From DHVE2 group archaeon (GTDB lineage Archaea > Thermoplasmatota > Thermoplasmata > Thermoplasmatales > Aciduliprofundaceae): a stretch of 46,895 nt of DNA. Position 1 is the stretch's first letter; every line of letters starts with the position of its first letter. Under the pieces are notes generated by a model, which saw nothing but the letters and a program-made list of their open reading frames with translations, was not told the origin of the DNA and did not search any database. The DNA lies in the NCBI GenBank assembly GCA_015521465.1, contig WAOD01000100.1:1-46895 (forward strand), given 5' to 3'. Positions 31,919-40,893 of the stretch are shown here, in pieces. A program made the position numbers and the translations under genes.

Positions 31919-34900
31919 ATGTATCTAAAAGCCATTGAGCTTGAAAATTTCAAGTCGTTTGTACATAAGAACCGTATAGATTTTAAGCAAGGGTTTACGG
32001 CCATAAGTGGTCCAAACGGGAGTGGAAAAAGCAACATAGGAGATGCGATACTTTTTGTTCTTGGTCCTAAAAGCTCCAAGGTAATACGTGCGAGCAAGCT
32101 TGTGGATTTAATTTACGACGGGGGCAAGAAGGGAAAACCGGCGGATTACTGCAGGGTAAGCCTCATTTTTGATAATTCTGACCGTGTGCTCCCCGTGGAT
32201 AGTAATGAGGTAAGGCTCACGCGTTACATAAAAAGGACAAACAAGGAGCAGGGCTACAACAGCTATTTTTACATAAACGACGAGTCCGCGCGCTTGCAGG
32301 ATTTTGTATCTCTTCTTGAACATGCGAAGATATCCGCAGATGGATACAATTTCGTGAAGCAGGGCGATGTGACGAGAATTGTGGAAATGACTCCGGTGGA
32401 AAGGCGCGGTATATTGGACGAGATTTCGGGCATAGCCGAATTTGATAAGAGCATTTACAGGGCAGAAATAAAGAAAAAGGTAGTTGAAGAGAACATGGAG
32501 AAAATAGAGGTTCTCATGGAAGAGCTGAGGTCCAGGTTAAAGGTTTTGGAGGAGGATAGAAGAGCAGCCTTGAGATACAAAGAGCTTGAAGAGAAACTTA
32601 AAGAGACGAGGGCGAAGATTGCCTATGCCAAGATGCACAGGAGCAGAAGCGAGGTGGAAGCATATACCAGGCAAATTGAGAACATTGCTGAAGAGATAGA
32701 AACTCTTAGAAATGAACTTGAAAAGAACTCTGCAGAGGTTGAAAAACTTAAAAAAGAGAGGGAGGAAGTAGAGCGCAGGATAGGGGAGCTTGGTGGAGAG
32801 GAGTTAAAGAAGATTTACGATAAAATCGACAACCTGAAATTGGAAATGGCACGCATAAAAACGAGAATTGAGAACAGAGAGGAGAAAATTGAAGAGAATA
32901 AGAAACGAATTGCCGAGCTAAAGAAAGAATATAAAAATTTGAATAATGAAATTGCCACCAGTGAAAAGACTCTCAAAGAGCGGGAAATTTATTTGGCAGA
33001 AAAGGAGCGCATACTTTCAGAAAAGAATGCCCTGCTCAGAGAAATGGAAGAGAATATAAGCGAGGCAAACGAAAAATTCAGAAAAATGTCCGAAGAGGTG
33101 GAGCGTGTTTCCGAGGAAATAGATAAGAAGAAGGAGATTTTCAACACGCGGCGTATAGAGTTCAACAGGGAAAGCGAGAAATTGCAAGCGCTAAGGAGAG
33201 AACTTGCGAAGATGGAGGAGGAGAAAAAAGCGGTAGAAGAGAGCATAAAGGATGCAGAGTGGAGGATAAAGGACATACGAAGCAAGAGCTCCTCTTTGAA
33301 CAGCAAGAGAAACAAGTTGAATCAGGAGTATATGGAGTTAAAGAACAGGAGAACCCGCTTACAAAAGGAACTGGAAAAGAAGCAAAAGGAAATAGATGAG
33401 TTGAGGGCCAGGTACGAGAGATTGAGGGGTAAGATGGAGAGTAAGGGTATAGGAAGCGCGGTTGATGCAGTGCTTTCTGCAAGGGACCGCGGGTTGTTGA
33501 AGGGGATCCATGGCACCATTGCCGAGTTAGGGTCTGTGGATGAGGAGTACGAGCTTGCTATACAGGTGGCTGCTGGTGGCAGGTTGAACAGTATAATATG
33601 TGAAGACGACCTTGCAGCTGCCAAGGCCATTGAGTTTCTCAAGAAAAACCATCTTGGAAGGGCCATTTTTCTGCCTTTAAACAAGATGATTCCCAACAGA
33701 CCCCGGGGCAAGGCCATACTTGCATCCAAAGATAAAGATGCTGTTGGATTTGCTATAGACCTGATTGACTTTGATAAGAGGTACGAAGCGGCGTTCTGGT
33801 ACGTGTTTGGTGACACGGTAATAGTTAAAAATCTGGATGCGGCGAGGCGTCTTATGGGTGGTGTAAGGCTTGTAACTTTAGACGGTCAGCTCATAGAGGC
33901 AAGCGGAGCCATGGTTGGAGGCAGTGTGGAAAAGCGCAAGGGTATGAGTATGGGTAATTTGAAGGAGATACGCGAGAAGTTAGAAGAGTACAATGCAGAG
34001 CGGGATTCCATAATGGCAGAACTTGAAAGGATAGACGCTAAAATAGAAGTTCTTATGAGAGATTTGGGAGAGATGGGTAGCGTCAATACCGAAGATTTAG
34101 AATTGTGGTCTCGGGAGAGAGACAGGCAAAAGATGAGGCTTGCCAAGATTCTATCCAATATCGGTGAGATTAAGAGAGAAATTGATGAGAGAGAAAAGTT
34201 GGTTAAGGGTCTCAATGATGAAATAGAGCGTCTAAGCGCAGAAATTAGCAATTTAGAAAGCAAAAAATCTACCATGAAAAAAGAGCTTGACAATCTGGTG
34301 CCTCAGAGAATATCAGAGGAGATAAAAAATATGAGGGCGGAAATATCAGATTTAAGCAACGATATTGCAAAAACCCGGGAGGAAATAGTGCGGCTCGGAG
34401 AATTTATAAAATCCAGGGAGGAAACCATGGGGCGCATTAATAAAGAGATAGATGCCCAGAATATTGAAATTGAACACATGCTTAAAAAGAACGATGAGGA
34501 CAGGAAAGCGTACGAATTATCACGTATGGAAAGGGCAAAATACGAGGAAATTGTAAAAAGCGAGGAGGGAAAGATAAGGGAGCTCACCCAAGAAAGAGAT
34601 AAGTTAACCAGGGAGATAAACGAGCTTGAGAAGCAGATGGAGACTATTAAGGGAGATATACGTGTAAAGGAAGAGACAAAGATAACACTGAACACGAGGG
34701 CAAACGAATACGCGAGTAGGTACGAGGATTACCGTAGAGAGTACGAATCTTATGGTGTAAAGGTAGAGAGGATTGAATCAGTATCCAAACTGCAATCTCT
34801 TGCTTCGGAATATTCTGCACAGATGGCTTCTCTGGGTGATGTTAACCTGAAAAGCATAGAGGAGTATGATCGAGAAAATGAGAGGTATCAATCTTTGAAG

Positions 34901-35449
34901 GATGATTACGATTCTCTGGTAAAGGATAAAGAAGATATTGAAAATTTAGTTAAAGAACTAAGCGATAAGAAAAAATACGCTTTGCTAAAAGTTTACCGCG
35001 CGATAAACGACAATTTCAGGAAAATATACAAGGAGATGAGCAACGGAGGAGACGCGTACCTGATTTTGGAAGACGAGGAAAATCCGTTCAATGGCGGTTT
35101 GGTAATCAAGGTCAAGCCCCCGGGGAAGGGAATCAAACCCCTGCATGCTCTCAGCGGTGGAGAAAAGAGTCTTACTGCTCTTGCTTTCATATTTGCGATA
35201 CAGCAGTACGACCCATCGCCGATTTACCTGCTTGATGAGGTGGATATGTTCTTAGACGGAGTGAATTCTGAGATATTGGGAAGGATAATAAGGAGAAATG
35301 CAAGCTCTGCCCAGTTTATAGTAATGTCTTTGAGAAAAGCGACCATAAAGTTCGCGGACTACATAATCGGCGTGGCAAATCGTGGAGATGGTATATCGAG
35401 AATTTACGCGCATCATGTGCCTGAGGGGGTGAGCGAGAATGGGCAGTGA
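31919..35449 (+). CDS. smc: Chromosome segregation ATPase SMC
   Basis: 1176 residues with the complete SMC plan. The N-terminal ATPase half has Walker A GPNGSGKSN (about 31-39) and the Q-loop FVKQGDV, followed by coiled coil (about 170-495). The hinge (about 505-675) ends with GAMVGGSVEKRKG and leads into the returning coiled coil. The C-terminal half has the ABC signature LSGGEKSLTALAF (about 1075) and Walker B IYLLDEVD (about 1100). It forms the DNA-loop-extruding core of the archaeal condensin complex. The scpA start overlaps its end by 11 nt. Confidence 0.97.
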   Translation: MYLKAIELENFKSFVHKNRIDFKQGFTAISGPNGSGKSNIGDAILFVLGPKSSKVIRASKLVDLIYDGGKKGKPADYCRVSLIFDNSDRVLPVDSNEVRLTRYIKRTNKEQGYNSYFYINDESARLQDFVSLLEHAKISADGYNFVKQGDVTRIVEMTPVERRGILDEISGIAEFDKSIYRAEIKKKVVEENMEKIEVLMEELRSRLKVLEEDRRAALRYKELEEKLKETRAKIAYAKMHRSRSEVEAYTRQIENIAEEIETLRNELEKNSAEVEKLKKEREEVERRIGELGGEELKKIYDKIDNLKLEMARIKTRIENREEKIEENKKRIAELKKEYKNLNNEIATSEKTLKEREIYLAEKERILSEKNALLREMEENISEANEKFRKMSEEVERVSEEIDKKKEIFNTRRIEFNRESEKLQALRRELAKMEEEKKAVEESIKDAEWRIKDIRSKSSSLNSKRNKLNQEYMELKNRRTRLQKELEKKQKEIDELRARYERLRGKMESKGIGSAVDAVLSARDRGLLKGIHGTIAELGSVDEEYELAIQVAAGGRLNSIICEDDLAAAKAIEFLKKNHLGRAIFLPLNKMIPNRPRGKAILASKDKDAVGFAIDLIDFDKRYEAAFWYVFGDTVIVKNLDAARRLMGGVRLVTLDGQLIEASGAMVGGSVEKRKGMSMGNLKEIREKLEEYNAERDSIMAELERIDAKIEVLMRDLGEMGSVNTEDLELWSRERDRQKMRLAKILSNIGEIKREIDEREKLVKGLNDEIERLSAEISNLESKKSTMKKELDNLVPQRISEEIKNMRAEISDLSNDIAKTREEIVRLGEFIKSREETMGRINKEIDAQNIEIEHMLKKNDEDRKAYELSRMERAKYEEIVKSEEGKIRELTQERDKLTREINELEKQMETIKGDIRVKEETKITLNTRANEYASRYEDYRREYESYGVKVERIESVSKLQSLASEYSAQMASLGDVNLKSIEEYDRENERYQSLKDDYDSLVKDKEDIENLVKELSDKKKYALLKVYRAINDNFRKIYKEMSNGGDAYLILEDEENPFNGGLVIKVKPPGKGIKPLHALSGGEKSLTALAFIFAIQQYDPSPIYLLDEVDMFLDGVNSEILGRIIRRNASSAQFIVMSLRKATIKFADYIIGVANRGDGISRIYAHHVPEGVSENGQ

Positions 35450-36323
35450 AGTTATGGAGCATCTCATGTATCACAAAGCTCTTCTTGATAATGATGTGGA
35501 TGTGGATTACTATATCTCTCTCGCTCAGGATCTGGAGGGGGGAATCCATCTCTCCGCGAAGGACCCTGTTGACAGGGCTATTGCCATAGCTTTTGAACTG
35601 GTTATGGAAGAAAAGCTAAATCCATGGAAAATAAACCTCAGAACGTTTACCAAGATGTACATGGATAGGATACGGAGCGATAGCGAGATAGATTTTATAA
35701 TCGCCGGGAAAATAATATACATGGCTTGGAACATTCTCATGAGAAAAAGTGAGCAGGTTCTGGAAAACGCATCCGTTGTGAAAGATGAGCAGGAGGAATT
35801 TTTTGATGATATGGGCATGGATTCCGGATTCTTTGATGGAATTTACGATGTGGGATATAATCCAGATGAAGTGTATACTGAGAACCCTGAAAAAATAGAA
35901 TTAAAGGAGCCCGTGAGGAGAGATGAAACAAGGCCCGTGAGTTTGTTTGATTTAGTAAGTGCTATGAGCCAGGTAAAGAGAGAGATAGAGAAAAAGAAAA
36001 AGCGAAAGAAAGTACGCGAAAAATTCAGGTTCAATTTAGAAGAAAAGGTGCACAAGGAAGATCTGGAAGAAGAAATCAAGGAAGTTTGGAACAGGATTTC
36101 CGAAGTGCACGGTGACGAGGTTGCTTTGTCTTTGCTTTACGATGGAACAAATGAGGACTTCGTTACCGTTTTCATATCACTCTTGTTTTTGGAGAAATTT
36201 GGAAAGGTAGAATTGGAGCAGTATATGCCTTATGATGAGATATACATAAAAATAAAGGTGCCTGAAGAATTAAGGCATGTGGAATTCACGCAGACCCCTG
36301 AGATTTCAATTGTGCAGCTTTAA
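35439..36323 (+). CDS. scpA: Segregation and condensation protein A (kleisin)
   Basis: 294 residues. The N-terminal region resembles ScpA/kleisin (PVDRAIAIAFELVMEEKLNPWKI), and a charged linker rich in Lys (about 165-200) separates it from a C-terminal winged-helix-like domain (about 205-285). ScpA bridges the SMC heads. The 11-nt overlap with smc indicates coupled translation. No scpB follows. Its last 38 bp overlap the 3' end of rpoL on the other strand. Confidence 0.9.
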   Translation: MGSEVMEHLMYHKALLDNDVDVDYYISLAQDLEGGIHLSAKDPVDRAIAIAFELVMEEKLNPWKINLRTFTKMYMDRIRSDSEIDFIIAGKIIYMAWNILMRKSEQVLENASVVKDEQEEFFDDMGMDSGFFDGIYDVGYNPDEVYTENPEKIELKEPVRRDETRPVSLFDLVSAMSQVKREIEKKKKRKKVREKFRFNLEEKVHKEDLEEEIKEVWNRISEVHGDEVALSLLYDGTNEDFVTVFISLLFLEKFGKVELEQYMPYDEIYIKIKVPEELRHVEFTQTPEISIVQL

Positions 36324-36600
36324 CTGCATTTGGATAGCTCTTATACAGCTCCTCGTACACCCTTTCCAATTTTTTTGCTGCTCTCTTTATGGCTGATTGA
36401 GGCTTTCCCTCTCTAACTTTTATTTTAAGTGTTGGGTTGCTGAGATAAGGATGGTCAAAGTGGTAGATTGCATACTCCACCTTCTCGTCATCGTTCATAG
36501 CTTCCACAAGAGGTATGAGAAGCGTGCGGTCTGCATTTATAACTTCCAGCTCAATTTCATCTTTCTCCTTTGAAATGAGCTTGAACTCCATCTCCTTCAT
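36286..36600 (-). CDS. rpoL: DNA-directed RNA polymerase subunit L (Rpo11)
   Basis: 104 residues with the Rpo11 core HFDHPYLSNPTLKIKV and the preceding DRTLLIPLVEAM helix, which pairs with subunit D in the RNA polymerase assembly platform. A C-terminal extension of about 20 residues (SYPNAVKAAQLKSQ) reaches into scpA antisense. ATG 36600 is about 25 nt after a CTTTAAATAAT TATA element, so it appears leaderless; an ATG three codons later is an alternative. Confidence 0.88.
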   Translation of the reverse strand: MKEMEFKLISKEKDEIELEVINADRTLLIPLVEAMNDDEKVEYAIYHFDHPYLSNPTLKIKVREGKPQSAIKRAAKKLERVYEELYKSYPNAVKAAQLKSQGSA

Positions 36601-36686
36601 AGGTGCGTTATTATTCGCTATTATTTAAAGTTTAGCTGAATTAAAGTTAGGACAACATTTTTTAAGGAATAACTCTTTTTGTGATT

Positions 36687-36962
36687 ATGAGCAGAATAAA
36701 TGCGCATGTGTTCTTCCATGGTCGTGTGCAGGGTGTGTTTTTCAGGGCTTTTACTGAGGAAAACGCAAAAAAATTGGGTGTTACTGGCTGGGTTAGAAAT
36801 CTGCCCGATGGGTGTGTTGAGGCAGTATTTGAAGGAGATGAAAAAGACGTTGAAGAATTAATAAGACGATGCAGGTACGAGCATCCTAACGCGCGTGTTG
36901 ATGGTGTTGATATTGAGTATGGGGATGTGGAAGGATACACGGATTTTCGTATAAGGTACTGA
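36687..36962 (+). CDS. acyP: Acylphosphatase
   Basis: 91 residues with the acylphosphatase signatures HGRVQGVFFRAF (catalytic Arg) and GWVRNLPDG (catalytic Asn). It hydrolyses carboxyl-phosphate bonds such as acetyl phosphate or 1,3-bisphosphoglycerate. I use the ATG at 36687; a GTG two codons earlier (36681) is also in frame. The SAM hydroxide adenosyltransferase gene begins 10 nt after the stop, so they likely share a transcript. Confidence 0.93.
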   Translation: MSRINAHVFFHGRVQGVFFRAFTEENAKKLGVTGWVRNLPDGCVEAVFEGDEKDVEELIRRCRYEHPNARVDGVDIEYGDVEGYTDFRIRY

Positions 36963-36972
36963 GCTGGTTTCT

Positions 36973-37707
36973 ATGATAACGATAACCACGGATTTCGGGT
37001 ATGAAGACCACTATGTGGGTGTGATGAAGGGAGTGATGAAGAAAATCAATTCAGGGGCGGAAATAGTGGACATAACCCACGGGATAAGGAGACATGACAT
37101 TCGCCATGCAGCTTACGTGTTGAGGTGTATTCTTGATTATTTTCCAGAAAATACCGTGCACCTTTTTGTGGTGGACCCGGGAGTTGGCACCGGGCGCAGG
37201 GGTATAGTTGCAGAATTGGACCGCGGAATATACGTTGGTCCAGATAACGGAATTTTGACTCTTGTTAAAAACAGAGTGTCTAAATTATATGAAATAAAGA
37301 AAGATGTAAAGATGCACACGTTTCACGGGCGCGATATATTTGCCCCCATCGCTGCGAGGGTTGATGCTGGCACTCACGATGAACTTGTTGAAATTGATGA
37401 TTTTAAAATATATGAAGTTCAGGACCCTGTGAGGGTTGGCAATACATTGAAGGGTGAAGTAATACACATTGACCACTTTGGAAATGTGATAACAAACATA
37501 GATGGGGAACTGATAGAAGAGGTTAACGAGGTATTAATAAACGGATTGAGTCTGAGATTCGTGAAATCATATGGATATGCTAAAGAGCGGGAGCTTGTGG
37601 CTCTTGTTAACAGTGAGAATCTTTTGGAATTGGCGGTAAACAAAGGAGATGCAAGCAAAAATTTAAACATAAGGATAGGGGATAAAATTAAATTAATCAT
37701 AAAGTAA
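36973..37707 (+). CDS. SAM hydroxide adenosyltransferase (DUF62)
   Basis: 244 residues of the family that uses water/hydroxide to split S-adenosylmethionine into adenosine and methionine, related to fluorinases. The diagnostic blocks are ITTDFGYEDHYVGVMKG at the start, VVDPGVGTGRRGI, VGPDNGIL, and HGRDIFAPIAA. The physiological role is unclear; SAM turnover is proposed for the family. It follows acyP closely. Confidence 0.93.
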   Translation: MITITTDFGYEDHYVGVMKGVMKKINSGAEIVDITHGIRRHDIRHAAYVLRCILDYFPENTVHLFVVDPGVGTGRRGIVAELDRGIYVGPDNGILTLVKNRVSKLYEIKKDVKMHTFHGRDIFAPIAARVDAGTHDELVEIDDFKIYEVQDPVRVGNTLKGEVIHIDHFGNVITNIDGELIEEVNEVLINGLSLRFVKSYGYAKERELVALVNSENLLELAVNKGDASKNLNIRIGDKIKLIIK

Positions 37708-37725
37708 TTTTCCTTTCTGGGCAGG

Positions 37726-38352
37726 TTAACCAGCATTTCTTTCCAGCATCTCCGCAGTTTTGGTATATGTGTTTACCTGTTCCTCGTATGTCTTGCTCTT
37801 TTCAAAGTAACCCGCAGCTTTAGCCTTGTGTGCGGCCATTTTTTGAACGATTTCCGCCTCCTTCCTCTTTATTGAAGAAATCCTTGCCTCGATGTGTGAA
37901 ATTTTTGTTTGCAGGGAAGCCACCTTTGCTCTCAGCTTTTCCTGTTTCTTAAGTGAGCCTTCTGCTTTTATTTTATCGTTCAAAGCTTCCACCTTGTCCT
38001 TGAGCATGTTAAGTTTCTTCTTTTCAGCGGCAATCTTTTCCCTGTATTTTGCCTTGTCCGCCTGGTACTTTGCCACCTTTTGCATCTCTTCTTTGTACTT
38101 CTGATTGTAGTATGAAGCCTTTTTTTTGTAATCCGCAGCCTTCTTGCGTAACTTTGTCGCTTCCTTTAATTTTTGCATTTTTTCCTTCTCTCTTAGCGCC
38201 TCCGCTCCGGTTTTTGCTTCCAATTCTCCGTATCCTACCTTTTTCTCCTGTTCGCTTTCGAACAGTTCTGTTTTAGGAGTGTTGTAATTACTTTTTGATT
38301 GTTGGGAACCTGAGTTTTTCTTATTTTCTTTTGCCTTTTTATTATCCTGCAT
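37726..38352 (-). CDS. Lysine/alanine-rich coiled-coil protein
   Basis: 208 residues. After a disordered polar N-terminus (about 1-40, many Asn, Ser, Lys) almost the whole protein is heptad-like coiled coil rich in Lys, Ala and Glu (KKKASYYNQKYKEEMQKVAK and similar). The (A/K)xxYxxKA spacing recurs. No family recognised; the length and charge suggest a structural or DNA-associated role but that is a guess. CAGGTGAT lies 6 nt before the ATG, with a TATA-like ATATTTATAATA at about 38386-38397. Confidence 0.75.
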   Translation of the reverse strand: MQDNKKAKENKKNSGSQQSKSNYNTPKTELFESEQEKKVGYGELEAKTGAEALREKEKMQKLKEATKLRKKAADYKKKASYYNQKYKEEMQKVAKYQADKAKYREKIAAEKKKLNMLKDKVEALNDKIKAEGSLKKQEKLRAKVASLQTKISHIEARISSIKRKEAEIVQKMAAHKAKAAGYFEKSKTYEEQVNTYTKTAEMLERNAG

Positions 38353-38414
38353 TGAGCATCACCTGAGAAGATATGCAGATGGGGTATTATAAATATTGTG
38401 GTTATTTCAACCAC

Positions 38415-39134
38415 TCACATAAATTGCTTAAAAGCATCCCTGTATTCCTCCAGGTTGCCTATGTCCTTCCACAGTCCCTTAAAGGGATAGGCATATACCT
38501 TGGTAACGGATGAGAGCCACGCCATGAAGTATCCCGGGCTATCGGGATTGTTTTTCTCATGCAGGTATTTCTCCAGGTAATCTATTGATTTTTCGGGGAT
38601 TATGTAGCAGGCGGTGCTGACGAGAGTGGACTTCGGATTTTCTGGTTTTTCCTGCATGAACATAACCCTGTTTTCCTTGTCAATTTTAACCACTCCGTAT
38701 CTATGTGCTTTATTTAAATCACCAACATCGTACACGGCAAGTACAGGTGCTTTTTTCTCAGAATAAAATGTGTAGAAGTCATTTAGAGAAAAATCAAACA
38801 CGTTGTCCCCTGCAATTATCAGGTAGTCATCTCTACCTGCTCTGTCTATGGCATATTTAATCCCTGCTATTGCACCGAACTTTTCGTTTTCGCCGTGTGT
38901 TGGCTCTATTATAAGTTGTATTTTCTCTTTTCTGCACTTTGCCCAGTACTTAAACTGCTTCTCGTAGTAGCTGTTGGTGGATACAATTATTTCTTCAACT
39001 GGTAAATTTGAAATTCTGTCCATGACCCAGTCTATTACGAGCTTTTCACCCAAAGGTAATAGTGGTTTGGATATAAAGTCTGTCAGTGGTGCTAACCTGC
39101 GTGCGTACCCTCCTGCTAAAATCAGAGCTTTCAT
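38415..39134 (-). CDS. Sugar-1-phosphate nucleotidyltransferase
   Basis: 239 residues from ATG 39134 (MKALILAGGYARRLAPLTD). The nucleotide-binding GG-x-x-x-R-L...KPLLPLG and a metal-binding GDNVFDFSL segment show a glucose-1-phosphate thymidylyl-/uridylyltransferase-type fold. The usual GTR of the signature reads ARR. Only the catalytic domain is present, with no C-terminal hexapeptide repeat. The frame is open 30 codons further upstream, but the signature methionine at 39134 fits the family. It would make an NDP-sugar for glycosylation; nucleotide and sugar preference cannot be read. Confidence 0.87.
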   Translation of the reverse strand: MKALILAGGYARRLAPLTDFISKPLLPLGEKLVIDWVMDRISNLPVEEIIVSTNSYYEKQFKYWAKCRKEKIQLIIEPTHGENEKFGAIAGIKYAIDRAGRDDYLIIAGDNVFDFSLNDFYTFYSEKKAPVLAVYDVGDLNKAHRYGVVKIDKENRVMFMQEKPENPKSTLVSTACYIIPEKSIDYLEKYLHEKNNPDSPGYFMAWLSSVTKVYAYPFKGLWKDIGNLEEYRDAFKQFM

Positions 39135-39255
39135 ACAGCTATAATTGATAGCAATTATAAAAAACTTGATTTCATGGATTTTTAGAAAATTTTTAGGAGT
39201 AAAGTTTATATTGTGATGGAACATTACAATCTAAGGTATAGCAGGAGGCTTTGCT

Positions 39256-40893
39256 ATGAATGATAAAGGATTTGTTAATGGAAATGGTATGCGGCGAAAT
39301 TCGTCAAGGGGTGCAATTAATGGCCTTACAAATGGGAAGGGGAATAAAGATGGGCTTGTTAACGGCAACGGTTCAAATAATAACGTGGCTAAAAAAGGAT
39401 TTATGAGTTCTCCAAAAGGCAGGGCTGGTGCGTGGATTGTGATTGGAGTGGTCCTGCTTTTAATATTCGGGGCGTTTGCCGTCTCTACCAATTCCATGAA
39501 AAAGACTGATTGGAATTCCATACGGAAGTACATTGATTTTGACATGTCTTCGGTTAATGATAAAAATATAAATATAGAGAAATTTGCATTTCACAAAACG
39601 GACACCACCTTTGAATTTTACCTGAATTTCGAAGGTGATTTCTCCAAAACGGCTGAATATCAGAATCTTGGATTTATACTGATAGACAACGATTCCAATC
39701 CAAACACGGGATACAGTGCTGGATATCTTGGGGCGGATTACGTAGTTGAGATTTACGGAAATAACGGAACGATAAGTGCTACATTTTCGAAGTTTTCTGG
39801 TGGAAACCCGCATGTGTGGAACTGGACTGAAATAGAATCTGTGGCAATTAGTCATCGCACTCCAGATATTATCACTGGGGCGGTTAACTATAAAATAAGT
39901 TCCAACGCTAAAATAATGGTTCTCACGGAAACAGGATACTACCAGGACATAACCCCAGTGGTTGGAATTCAGAAGCCCGCACTTCTTGTGATTCAGACTC
40001 CTTTGGTGAACAATACGCTCAGGCTGGATTTGAAGCCCATGTACAGCACGGTTAATGTGAAGAGTATAACTCTTCAGGTTCCGATGGGTGTGGAAATAAA
40101 GGGAGTAGTTGGCTCCAAGATTACTGGCATTGGAAATATAACCACTCCCAAGACTATATACCTCAGGATTGACACAAGCAACGTGTACAACAGAGGTGTG
40201 GAAGTAAAGGTTCTGTCTGTGGAAACTAATGCTGTTTATACCATATGGGGTAACTCATACAGAAAATATGTTGGCACTCCTGACCGTATAGTCATAGACG
40301 GGTACTTTAAGGACTGGGATACTATAAAGGGAATAAACACTTTCAGGAGTGATACCACAGGGGATGTTGCAAATCCGAATATTGATTTGTACCTGTACAG
40401 CAATTACACAGATAGCAATGGAACGTACTTCTACGCAAGCGTGACCGGAACAATGTTGGCGGGAAATATTGCTCCCGTTATGGAGAAAGCTGGACATCCA
40501 TGGGGTAATACCACTGTGATTCCTAAGGGCGTTTCTCCTTGCGACTATGCACAGATAACTTTCACTACAAAGAACCATCAGACACACGTGATTCAGGTAT
40601 ACGGCTACAATGGAAAGGTGATTAAAGTGCTGTTTGATGGAAAAGAGACGAACAGTGTGAAAGTTGGAGTGGGAAGAAACCATGGAAGCGGTGCCTTGGA
40701 AATAGGTATTGACAAGAAGTACGACATTGTTCGCTATTCCGTTAAAATGACAGACTGGAATGGTGAGAGCGATTACTCCCCGGTTGTGAGGGATGTTGGG
40801 ATAGATACCCCTGAATTTAACACAAGCATGCTCGGTGCTTTTCTGTTAATAATTGCAGTGCCCGTGCTTTTGAGAAGAAAAAACAGGGATTAA
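39256..40893 (+). CDS. Exported protein with Asn-Gly-rich N-terminus and PEF-type C-terminus
   Basis: 545 residues. The first 48 are a low-complexity cytoplasmic tail built on the unit (V/I/T)NG (GFVNGNG, AINGLTNGKG, GLVNGNG). A transmembrane anchor follows (about 57-76). The external part has two domains with the theme of an IDNDSNPNTGYS turn (about 143-154) and IDGYFKDWD (about 350-358), the latter recalling CBM9-like domains. It ends with TPEFNTSMLGAFLLIIAVPV and then RRKNRD: PEF, a hydrophobic helix and a basic tail, as in the protein ending at 30150. GGAGG lies 8 nt before the ATG; GTTTATAT at 39204-39211 is the TATA element. Function unknown; probably an envelope protein. Confidence 0.83.
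   Translation: MNDKGFVNGNGMRRNSSRGAINGLTNGKGNKDGLVNGNGSNNNVAKKGFMSSPKGRAGAWIVIGVVLLLIFGAFAVSTNSMKKTDWNSIRKYIDFDMSSVNDKNINIEKFAFHKTDTTFEFYLNFEGDFSKTAEYQNLGFILIDNDSNPNTGYSAGYLGADYVVEIYGNNGTISATFSKFSGGNPHVWNWTEIESVAISHRTPDIITGAVNYKISSNAKIMVLTETGYYQDITPVVGIQKPALLVIQTPLVNNTLRLDLKPMYSTVNVKSITLQVPMGVEIKGVVGSKITGIGNITTPKTIYLRIDTSNVYNRGVEVKVLSVETNAVYTIWGNSYRKYVGTPDRIVIDGYFKDWDTIKGINTFRSDTTGDVANPNIDLYLYSNYTDSNGTYFYASVTGTMLAGNIAPVMEKAGHPWGNTTVIPKGVSPCDYAQITFTTKNHQTHVIQVYGYNGKVIKVLFDGKETNSVKVGVGRNHGSGALEIGIDKKYDIVRYSVKMTDWNGESDYSPVVRDVGIDTPEFNTSMLGAFLLIIAVPVLLRRKNRD

Noticed and set aside
33162-33816. Long antisense frames within smc
   Set aside because: Ser/Leu/Phe-rich translations are what antisense of Lys/Glu-rich coiled coil always gives; smc itself is beyond doubt.
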